Translations under genes and position numbers: made by a program
Assembly (NCBI GenBank): GCA_025201845.1
Contig: MU603944.1
Coordinates: 1 to 64,000 of the forward strand
DNA: 64,000 nt
Reading direction: 5' to 3'
Origin: Martensiomyces pterosporus
Lineage: Eukaryota > Kickxellomycota > Kickxellomycetes > Kickxellales > Kickxellaceae
The notes under the pieces: model-generated
The model's database searches: none
Told to the model about the DNA's origin: nothing
What the model saw: the letters and a program-made list of their open reading frames with translations, nothing else
In this document: positions 29,162 to 38,779 of the stretch, piece after piece
Numbering within the stretch: the stretch's first letter is position 1
How the letters are laid out: every line of letters starts with the position of its first letter

Positions 29162-30318
29162 GGCTGTGCTTGAGAAACAGGATGTGAGTGTGTCGTGAGA
29201 GAGGGAAGGCCAGGGCCGAAAACAATGCTATGTGTGGTGGCAGGGAAAAGAAAACAGATCCGCGGTGTGCTGCTGTTATAGGAGAGGTGCAGAGGCGGGG
29301 AGAAGAGAGAAAGTGGAGAGAGCGCGAGTGGAGAAGAGGGGGGCGCGGAGAGACGGGCTGTTTGAGCTGAGGCGTATATGAAGCTGTGTGCAGGGCAGCA
29401 TAGAGTGGAATGAGAAAAATCGAAGCAGCCTTGTGCAACTCATGCGAGGGCAGAGGCAATACAAAACCATATTGCACCCCATGTCCTTTTCTCCATCTCT
29501 CCACACTTTCCTTTTCCTCCAGCAGCGTCACACCAAGGCTCCTGCTCTTTTCTTGTGCCAGATGCGGGAGGGCTGGGTGTCTGTCAGCGACAGCGCAGTC
29601 CCCCAGCTAATAATAGACGTGCGTGGGGGCGGCCATGTGAGGATCTGAGCTAGGCTCTCGCATGTCTGGACGGGCTGGGAGTATGGCTGGAGCAGCCTCG
29701 AGCTAGCCGGCTGGGCAGCGAGGTGTTTGTGCCAGCGCTGCTGCCCTGGCCGCAGAAGCTGCCAGTCTCATAAACGTGGATGCAAGTGGGTGCGGATGCT
29801 CCGGAGAGGGGAGAAGGCCCGCAAATGCGGCCCACCCACTCCACATGTGCGCACGCTAGCCTTGTCTGCTCTCCCGCACCCCTGCTTGAGCAGCAGAGGC
29901 GGACCGCTGAGGAGATACATGGGATGTGTGTGTTGGCAGCTGGCGAGCCGAGCCAATTTGGCTTGGATGCGGCTCGCCTGCAGGAAATGCAGCCCGCATT
30001 TTGGTTCGGTAGCAGCCGCAAGCGGGTGAGAATGAGTGGCTCCACCGCACCGAGTTCCACCAAGGAGGACGGGAAAAGAGAGCCTTGGGTCCTCCCTCCT
30101 CTCTCTGCCTCCTTGTGATCACATCTCATACGCCTAGAGCAAAAAGGGCCTTTTAGGAACAAGACGCGTGTTTTTCCAAGAGCACAGGCTTTTTTTTTTT
30201 ATCTCCACCTAATTTGCTTGCCCTGCTTGTTTACTTTACTCGCGCTCGAAACGCAGCTTTTTGCCTCGCTCGGCTCCCGCACCCAATCCTCTTATCACTT
30301 GCGTTTTAGTTATCAGCC
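29162..30318. promoter_or_regulatory. Divergent promoter between KH genes B and C
   Basis: 1,157 bases separate the start codons of the two paralogous KH genes. On the KH gene B side (about 29290-29380) the + strand is a nearly pure purine tract, so the KH gene B leader would be pyrimidine-rich. On the KH gene C side a T10-type run (30189-30199) and a TC-rich leader precede the ATG. No ORF inside has recognisable content. A shared or mirrored control region is an inference from the arrangement. Confidence 0.5.
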
Positions 30319-33300
30319 ATGAGCGACGGGCCAAAGCGCTTCTCGCTCTCCGATTACCAAAGCAAGCGAGGGCATGCAAGGCCCGTCGAGGCCCTGCTGC
30401 CCAATGAGCAGAAGAACGAGCTGGAGGAGCTCCACATGCTCCTGGGCACTGGCGTGGCCAATAGCAGCTCTGGTCAGATTGACGACGTTCTGCGCACGCC
30501 CGGTGCCTCGCCAGACAACGGCGAGGGCCAAGGCGAATCTGGCAATCCCGGCGGAACTGACAATGAGGAAGGCGAGGATGTCGAAATGGGCGATAAACAG
30601 GAGAATGGCGGGCGCCGCGGCGACAGCAAGCGCGATGGAAGAGATGGCAAGGGCCGTGGTCGCCGCCGTAGGCGCAGCAGACGCAGCCGGTCGCCCCGGT
30701 CGCGTTCCCGCTCGCGCTCGCCCTCCAAGTCCCGCAAGTCGAGGACACGCTCCGACTCGCACTCGAGCGGCGAGGACCGCTCGCGTAGCCGCAGTGGCCG
30801 CTCGCAGCGCAAGAGACACGACCAGCAGCGCAGCAACAGGTCGCGGTCCCCGTCGAGAGACAAGATCAGCATGCGCTGCGTCTTCCCGTACGAGGACGGC
30901 GGCATCATTATTGGCCTGCGCGGCGCGCACCTCACGAAGCTGCGCAGAACGACGCCCACAGTCGACTGGCGCATCTCTAACGAGACCAACGACAGACAAG
31001 ACCGCATCCTCGTGGTGCGGGGCTCTGTCAAGCATGTCTCTCAGGTACGTTGTTTTGCCGGGTTTGCTCTTGCCTGATTTCTCTGCAGCTCCCGCTACCT
31101 GCCTGCTCTGTTTTTTTTCCTTGCAAGCACGCCTCACAGGGTGCTCTTCTGGCGCTTGCCCGCCCCCATTCCTGCCCCCAAATGCAAGCAGCCATTTTTG
31201 TGGCCAGAAATCACCGCATTTTGCAGAGGCTGTTCCTGTTTTGGGCGAATGGCTCCGAGGCTTCTGCGTTCAAAATATGTGCTCTGGTTGTTGGATGCAA
31301 GCCAGCGCAAGGCCAGCTGCTGCGAAACCCCTCCTCCTGGCCCCTCCCGCCACTCCCAGGATTGCGTGTGCTGCGTTCTTTTCGCCATGCCTCATCTGTT
31401 TGCGAGTGCCTCCCGCTGCTGCCAAGGGTGTGCGAGGAGCTGGCGGCCTCTGCAGTGCCTCCTGGTTCATATGGCTCCCATATGAGCTGCGAGGAGGGCG
31501 AGGGGGAGAGCGACCATTGCAGTGATTGATATGAACACCAGTAGCAACTGACTTGCGCCGTGGTCCAAGAGCCTCGAGCCTCGAGCCCAAAGTGGCCAGG
31601 GCCGCCGCAGTCCATTTCCCCAAGCACCTCCATCATCTTGCCTTCTCTGCACTCGCCTCACACCTTCAGAAATTCACCGCTGCCTCCACTTCGATGCGCT
31701 GTTATCTGCAAGCCAGCCAGCTCTGTCTTCGTCCTTGGCTATGTCTGTGCCAAGCACCCTCCAGAAGCTATTCCACCAGATGCCACCCAAGACTACAACA
31801 CAAGGCACTTCATTCACTCACACGTCTTCCGCACCAGCGCCACTGCAACGGGCAGCACTGAGCAGGGGATGAGAGGCGCGCTGTCCATGCTGTCCACCTG
31901 ATCCCTAGGCCAGCGCCCTTCTCGTCCTCTCTGCCAGCCCAGCTGCCACGCACGCGCTGCCTTGCTTCTTGTTTCTCCCAGTCTATCTCATCAGTGTGTG
32001 CTCATCGCTCTATCTTTAAGCCGCTACTATCTGCGGCCATGCAATCCCTGCTTCTTGTGCTCTCTACAGCCATACTGCCTTCTGCTTCATGCCTTGCCTT
32101 GCCTGCTACCGCTACCCTCTACCCCACCACCCACCCACCCACATTCACACGTACTTCGTGCACATACAGCGCCATAACTTGCCTACCCAAAGCACCCGTC
32201 AGCGCTAACTCTTTCTTCGTCACCTTCATTCTCTACCCATGCCCTGCTTCCGTCTGCATCTTCACCCCAGTCTAGGCGTTCAAAGAACTTGCCGAGCACT
32301 TCATCTCGCAGGGAATGCACGTCGACTACCCGCCGCAAATGCGCGGCCGCGGATCCAAGGAGGTGGACACCAGCAAGCCGTTCGTGCCGATCCGCCTCCT
32401 CATCCCGCACAAAACCTGTGGAGCCATCATCGGGCAAAAGAGCGAAACGCTCATAAACACCCGTGTCAACTGCGCTGCCCGCCGCGTGTATGTGTACCGC
32501 GAGCGCATTGCAGATAGCCGCGAGAGGGTGGTGGAGATTGTTGGCACTCCAGAGTCAGTCGAGAAGGTCATTGAGGTTCTGGGCGAGCAAGTCGCCCGCA
32601 CCCTGACCAGCGACCAGATGGAGTCCGACCCCTACGTGCCCGAGCGCGATGGGCTGCGCAGGTTCTTGAGCAAGCAGGGCGTGCCCAGATCCCGCGTCAG
32701 CCTGGAGCCTATCAAGCCTGTCGAGAAGAGCAGCAAGTCGTCGGCTTCATCCTCCTCTAAGAAGAGCGGGTCCGGCAGGAGGAGCCGCTCCAGGTCGTCG
32801 TCTGGGTCAAGATCTAGGTCCAGCTCGAGGAGTCGCTCCAGAAGCCGCTCGCGCTCGCGCTCACCATCGCGTAGCCGCAAACGCCGCAGCAGGCGCCATA
32901 GCAGGCGCTCGCGCTCCAGGTCGCGCTCAAGATCTCGCTCAAGATCCCGCTCTTACTCGAGATCAAAATCGCGCAGGAGCAGGCGTAGCCGCCATCGCAG
33001 GTCGCGCACGAGCAGGGACGACAGTCGCGATAGGAGCAGAAGCAGAAGCAGAAGCAGAAGCAGGAGCAAGAGCAAAAGTAAGAGCAGGAGTGGAAGTAGG
33101 GGCCGTAGCAAGAGTGCGAGCAGAAGCAGAAGTAGGAGCAGAAGCAGAAGCCATGACAGGAGGAGAAGGAGGAGAGGAGCCACCAGCGGCAGCAGCAAGC
33201 ACCGCGACCCAAAGAAGCAGAATGGCGGGTCGTCGAGCAAGCCGAGCAAACCGCGTGTGTCTGACGTCGAGATGAAGGACGCAGAGGAGCACGAGGGCGG

Positions 33301-33499
33301 AGAGGATGCTGCGCAGGTGAATGGGGACAGCGCTGCTATGAATGCGGGCTCGGTGGGTCCAAAGCAGCCGGCTGGTGGTTCTCAGAACTACTCTGGGTGG
33401 GAGGACGAGAGCGTGTCGAATGCTAGCGATGCTGACGCGTCGAAGAACAGTGAGGGGTGGGGCACGGATCGCAGCGCGCTGGGCGGTGGATCGTGGTAG
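30319..33499 (+). CDS. KH gene C: two-KH, RS-rich RNA-binding protein
   Basis: Two exons, 30319-31044 and 32276-33499, joined in phase 0 to give 649 residues. The N-terminus includes SLSD and an acidic patch, then a first RS/RG-rich block (about 108-178). KH1 is at about 181-252 (MRCVFPYEDGGIIIGLRG, GLRG at 199-202), split by the intron after residue 242. KH2 is at about 279-352 (IRLLIPHKTCGAIIGQKS) with the loop GQKS (295-298) instead of GxxG. A long second RS domain (about 395-540) is followed by an acidic, Trp-containing tail. RS domains are typical of nuclear splicing proteins and are phosphorylated by SR kinases; PCBP-like KH domains bind C-rich RNA. A nuclear pre-mRNA role is therefore inferred. 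It is the divergently oriented paralogue of KH gene B with an identical intron position, but has lost (or never had) the third KH. Confidence 0.87.
31045..32275 (+). other. KH gene C intron (1,231 bases, inside KH1)
   Basis: The donor is CAG/GTACGT at 31045 and the acceptor CAGTCTAG ends at 32275. Reading through gives a stop after about ten codons. The 3' part is C/T-rich, with CCCCACCACCCACCCACCC at 32122-32140, about 135-153 bases before the acceptor. No further exon with recognisable sequence was found despite the length. Confidence 0.85.
32122..32140 (+). other. C-rich tract (quadruplex motif on the - strand) in KH gene C intron
   Basis: Runs of 4, 3, 3 and 3 C separated by ACCA, A and A. 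This is a canonical i-motif/quadruplex pattern and a plausible PCBP-type binding site in the pre-mRNA. It closely resembles the tract of KH gene B intron 2 at 27935-27922. Confidence 0.75.
32740..33180 (+). repeat. Arg-Ser coding low-complexity block of KH gene C
   Basis: It encodes the C-terminal RS domain. Two codon dialects are visible: a CGC/TCG-type part (to about 32960) and an AGA/AGC purine part with hexanucleotide repetition (about 33020-33160). This suggests the second half expanded by hexamer slippage. Confidence 0.8.
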
Positions 33500-34352
33500 C
33501 TCAATGGCTCTGCTCTGATCTTCCTTCGCTCATTTTCTTTCCCACCTCAATGCTTTGCCTTCTCTTTTTATGGTAGGTGTAACCACGTATTTATGAATGC
33601 TTAATACATGTTCCGTGAGCACTCGCCACTCGTGGCCACAGAAGTGCACCAGACCAGTGGCCATGCTGAAGAGAAGAAAGCCATGGGTGCGCAGACGCGG
33701 ATTTCTGATCAGGTGCATGTATCACTAGTGGGGATGTAAAAGCACTAGCGGCTGTGTAATGCCGGCATTTACATGGTATTGTGTGTTTCCGATTTCCCTC
33801 TATTGTATTGCTCATTCTCATTCTCGTTCTCATTCTCGTTTCACACTCGCTCTCAAGGCACGTCCAATGGTCCCTCATCCGCCTGCCCAAGCAGCAAGAG
33901 GGCCAGTCAAGAAACACTGAACCCGATCTGTGCTGTTCGTCATTCTTAGCATGACCAAAAGGGCTATCAGGAGAACAGCGTGATAAGGGTTCGGCTTGGA
34001 AAGACCAGCATGTGTACAAGCCTCGTCTTTGTGCTCCCAGAATAAGAACGATATCAAGAAGCGACTACTGATGGTCATGGTGATGGTGGTGATGGTGGTG
34101 GTGGTGATGGTGATTCCTGCCATGTTGTGACGTGTAGCACCCAGCTCTGCCGCATGCTGGTTCTGTTGTTTCCTCGCCACCTTCTTTTTGTTTCCAGTCC
34201 TAAGAGCGTATATCCACTTGCCCGCCATCTCTCATCCTCCTTGCATCCAGGTTTCTTTCGCCGGCCCCGAGCGTGCACGCACATACTGCCGCTGCCACGC
34301 GTCGACGCAAACAAGCACTCACATTGCACATTAACGTGTAGGACATCACGCC
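33500..34352. other. Intergenic region, KH gene C to MIOS
   Basis: 853 bases with no recognisable gene. It holds a CATTCT/CATTCTCG hexamer run (33811-33842) and a GGT/GAT trinucleotide repeat (34069-34115). The last 100 bases are pyrimidine-rich ahead of the candidate MIOS start. Confidence 0.5.
34069..34115. repeat. Trinucleotide microsatellite (GGT/GAT)
   Basis: An imperfect run of ATGGTG and GTGGTG units upstream of MIOS, non-coding. Confidence 0.85.
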
Positions 34353-37300
34353 ATGTCAGGTGCCGGTTCGACGCCGGTGGAGTGGATGCTGTCGTTCAGT
34401 TTTCTGTCCTCGCCGCGGAAAGGCACACTCGCTGCCAATGCAGACGATGGCAGGGAGAGCACACGATTACTGGGTAACGAAAACCAGCATATGCGTAGTA
34501 TGCAGGTGTCAAGGTGCCTTGCCCGCACTACGCGCACACTGCCTTGTCGGCTCGCTGCCTGCACTGACTTGCCAGCCGCGGCTCGCGCTCAAGCATGTAC
34601 CACATTCTATGCTGTGCTTACCTCATGCATCTCTCCTTGGCTGCTTGCCGCTTCATTTCACTGCTATTTTTCCTCTGCCCAACCACTTCGCTTCAGCAGA
34701 CTGCAGCCTAAAAATTAACAACTAATTCCCACATCTTTTCACAGTTCACACGTTCCTTTCTGCGCCTTTCCTTTTCTAGAGGCTGTCGACACAGCAGCAC
34801 CAAAAGCCAGAAACAGCGAAAAGGACAAAGGCGAAATGGCCATGCGCAGAGTGCCCGTAATGAGCTGGGTCCAGCCCGACTCTGGGTGCAAATTCGTCGT
34901 GGGCAACGACTCCGGGCTTCGCCTGTATCGCATTTCACCGAGCCATGTAAGCGTCTGCTCCACACGCGTGCGAAGTAGACAGCGAGCAGCTTCGCATGCC
35001 GTTCTCAGCCAAGCGCCTTGTTGTGTGCGCACGCTACTCACTGCGGCGTTTTTGTTGTTTCCTTTGTTGCTGTAGAATGACGGCAGCGTTGAGCCAAAGT
35101 TTGACATGGTCGAGTTCCGGCCCATGCGCCACGCAGCGACAGCCATCGCAGCGTACCCGCGCACACTGGAACAGTCGAGCGTCATGGCTGTTGGCAATTC
35201 GGTTGGCGAGGTAGGGCTGCACTTCTACTCGTCGCAGGAGACCAGCGATCCAGACAGCTTGAGTGTCCCGCCGAGCGTTGGTGTCTACGAGGCATCAGGG
35301 AGGGTGTGTCGCGAGATGGCGTTTAATCCCGAACACAACGACCTGCTCGCGTGTGGATTTGACCACAAGGAAGGGCACCCTAGCTTGCACATCTATGATA
35401 TTACGCGCAATGCCGATGTTCGCCAGCTGCTGGGCACACAGTCGACACCCTGGTCCACGTATAGCGAGAGCTTGGACCACGTTTATGAGGGATCGCAGAT
35501 TTTGTCGCAGCGCAGCCATGCAAGACAGTTGTCAGCAGGCTCGGGTGGCTCCTCGCGCCCCGATAGGGAGGGCGAGTATGGCCCGGCACACAGCGGCTCG
35601 GGCGTGACGTCGCTGAGCTGGATCCCGGGCTCCGTGGACGATATCCTGGTGGCATCGAAAAAGACCAGGTGCTCAATCCGGTGGTACGACCTGCGCGCGC
35701 GCAACAGCGGCGAGACCTTCCTGTACATAGCCAACCCCGGTAAAGGCCCAGGCGACTCGGGGTGTTCGACGGCAGGCACGGTGTATGATTTGCAGTTCGA
35801 CCCGTTTAACCGCGTCCGGTATATGGCCCACGACCGATGTGGAATCGTCAACATGTGGGATATTCGCTGGGCCACGCAGCCCATTCACACATTCGACATT
35901 GGAAAGAAAAACATTGCCAGGATGCGGTACTCGCCGCGGAGGAGCGGCGTTATTGCGGCGTTGGCGGCCAGCTCCAGCGCACTCGACATCTTCACTGTCC
36001 ATGAGTACAGCAATGGCAAGATTGTGGAGGGCGGGCGGTTTGCGGCAAACACGTTTTTGGACGACGCCAGAATGAAGGAACGGTATGACGACGACCGGGC
36101 TGCATTGGTTTCGGCGTCGCCACCCAAAGGCCTGCATGTGTGGACCAGACACACGGCTGCAGTGCCTACGCAGGCTATGGCTGGCGAGCAGAACAGCATG
36201 TTCCTGTGGATACCGCCTGTGGTCTCGAGCAAGGCATCGCATGGACAGCAGCTCATTACCTGGAGTAATAGCGACGCGCCGCGTGCGGTTGGCTTGCCCA
36301 TACCGAGGGTGGCTGCGTTTAATTGTCGTGGCGACATGGCGATTTCAAACAACTGGAGCAGGCTTGGAGACATGGTCCCCAGCTCGGACACGGAGATGTC
36401 GATGTTCCATATTGGCGTCGCAGAGTTCCGCGAGCTTGCGTTGGACCGTGCTGCAAGGCACGCTCATGCTATGCGCGAGGCATCAGCGGAGCCGGCGGGC
36501 AGAAGGCCATCTGCACCCATTCAGCAGCGGCGGCAGAGTGCAGTGGCGGCCAACAGCTTGCTTGCGCGTAGATACCAGGCGGCTAGACAGCAGAGTCTGG
36601 ATGGCAGCATGAAGGCGCAGCAGCTTAGCGACACACTGATTGCCATGAATCTCAATATCAGCAGCGGCCAAACGGCTTCCGGTGCAGGCGCAAAGACATC
36701 GTCGCCGCTGCTATATGAGCGGCTTGCGTCGGGAGCCGTGGTGTATGACCCGTCGACCGACGATGGCCGTGTGCCGGGCGATGATCGTGTGGAGGCTGCG
36801 TTGGCAGGCGACATCCTTGTGCAGATGCGCCGGCGCGTTATGCAGGGATATGGCATAAATGCGGACAAGAACACGCGGATATTCAGTCGCGACTCTCCGA
36901 TCAGTGATCTGTGGCAGTGGATTAGGGATGCAGACATAAGAAGGCACGACGGATCTTTCTTCGTTGCGTCTCGCGTGGACGCCAGCTTCTACGGCATATA
37001 CGATATCATGAAGCTCAAGAAGAAGCAGCTCAACTACCTGTACGAGCACTCGTCCTCGGCGGCTCTTAAGCGAAGGCCTGTTATCAGGGCCAAGTCAAAG
37101 CTCAATAGGCAGCGACGTCTGGCGCTGCAGCATTGCGGGTGGGGTCTAGAGGGATATGTGCGCGAGCAGCACATCATGGCGTTGGAGCATGCGGGTGAGT
37201 ACTCGAGAGCTGCCGGTGCGTCTTTTGTCTATGGCGACCATGAGCGGTGTCTGCAGTCCCTGGAGCAGAGCACGGCGCAGGACCAGAAGCTCCTGTCGTT

Positions 37301-38420
37301 TATGCTCAAGGCGCAGATGAGCGAGACCAGCAGGCTGGCGCGTGCGTTTTCAGGAAATAAGGACGCGGCGCCAGGCGATATGTTTGCGTGCCCCCACCTG
37401 CAGATGATATTCATGTACCTGGTCACTGGCGACTGGAACACAGTCATCGAGAATATGGGCAGATTGCCACTGAGCCACCGCTTGGCAGTGGCGCTGAGGT
37501 ATTTGGACGATGCTAGCTTGATGCGCTATCTGAGGCGTGTGTGCAGGCTGGCTGTGCGCAGTGGCGGGCTGGATGGTCTTATTGTGACGGGAATCGCCAG
37601 CTACGGGATGCTGGTGCTGGGCCAGTACGTCGACGACACGGCGGATGTGCAGACAGCCGCGCTGGTGGCGACGTTTGATCCCGAGGGCAACTTGGCGGCC
37701 GGTGAGCCTGCGGAGAGGTGGATCTATGCGTACCGCCATCTGCTGAACAAGTGGCGCATGTTCACGACAAGGTGTTTGTTTGATATCGCACATGGGAATA
37801 GACGCGAGCTGAAGGGGCTGCCGCGGATGTCCAAGGTTGGCCAGGAGATCTCGATCCGGCCGGCCGACGTGCGGTGCACGTTCTGCCACCAGAGCCTAGG
37901 CTACGACGTCAACAAGCAGCGTGCAGCAGCACGGCGTGGCGGTGTGTCGCTGTCTGATCGAGTTGGCGGTTCCATTGGCGCTGGCGGCGGCGGCGGGCCT
38001 GGGGTTGGCGGTGTGCATGGCGGCAATAAAAACAGCGGTGGATCTGGCGGCGACATGCGCGGAGTGCACTCGGGGGCTGTGGCACAGTCGCGTGTGGCCC
38101 CGCCTGGATCGGGCGCTGGTGAGCCGGCGAGAAAGCAGCCGCAGCCGTCGCAGACGCGGTTGCTGTATACGCACTGCCCCAAGTGCAGCAACAGCCTGCC
38201 GCGGTGTGTGGTGTGCCGCATGACTCTGGGCACGCCTGTGGTGTCACCTGGCACTGAGAGCGACTCGGCCGTGGCAACGGGCGGCGAGTTCTCGCAGTGG
38301 TTTTCGTGGTGCCAGACGTGCGGGCATGGCGGCCATGTCTCGCACCTGAAGAGCTGGTTCTCGACCCACGCCGAGTGCCCCATTCCTGGATGCAGCTGCG
38401 AGTGCGAAAAGAGCTGCTAG
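34353..38420 (+). CDS. MIOS/Sea4, WD-repeat and zinc-finger subunit of GATOR2 (SEACAT)
   Basis: Exons 34353-34473, 34780-34946 and 35076-38420, with phases 1 and 0 matching, give 1,210 residues. Exon 2 onward shows the MIOS pattern: VMSWVQPDSGCKFVVGND, then beta-propeller repeats (FNPEHNDLLACGFDH, SLSWIPGSVDDILVASKK, GIVNMWDIRW), a helical solenoid, and a C-terminal zinc region. That region begins RCTFCHQSLG (about 1028), continues CPKCSNSLPRCVVCRM, and ends WCQTCGHGGHVSHLKSWF with CPIPGCSCEC. GATOR2 sits at the vacuole/lysosome and counters GATOR1, so it promotes TORC1 activation by amino acids. Exon 1 (40 residues) rests on phase, splice signals and an ATG; if it is wrong, the start is the ATG at 34836 in exon 2, which fits the usual MIOS N-terminus well. 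A Gly-rich insertion splits the zinc region. Confidence 0.88.
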
Positions 38421-38779
38421 CCTCTCCAGCCAGAGCGCCTGTGCTGGCTGAAGCAGGATCAGCAGGCGCGACAATGTAGTTCTGCGTTTCATTAAAACAT
38501 CTTCTCTTTTGTGGCCGGGCACTTGAGCACCTGCAAGCCGCGCATTCATTTGCACAGGCGCAGCAACCCTCCCTCGTCTCCTCGCCTCGCTTCCCACCCT
38601 CGATTTTCCGTGCTTTATTTTCGCAATTGATTTCTTGAACGGCCGTAGCCAGCACGCAGAAGACACCCGTGCTCAAACCCTCCCTGCGCTGTCCAGCTTT
38701 CCATAGTGGCCCGGCTTGCGCGTGGCTGCAAGGCCTTTTTCTTCTTCAGACTTTCTATTTTACTTTCCTTGTTTGTTGA
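38421..38779. other. Intergenic region, MIOS to ABC transporter
   Basis: 359 bases; nothing recognisable beyond a TTTTCTTCTTC-type pyrimidine leader just upstream of the ATG at 38780. Confidence 0.5.

Noticed and set aside
34355..34385. A GGTTCGACGCC segment resembling a tRNA T loop
   Set aside because: It lies in the first coding exon proposed for MIOS and does not fold into a cloverleaf with its surroundings.
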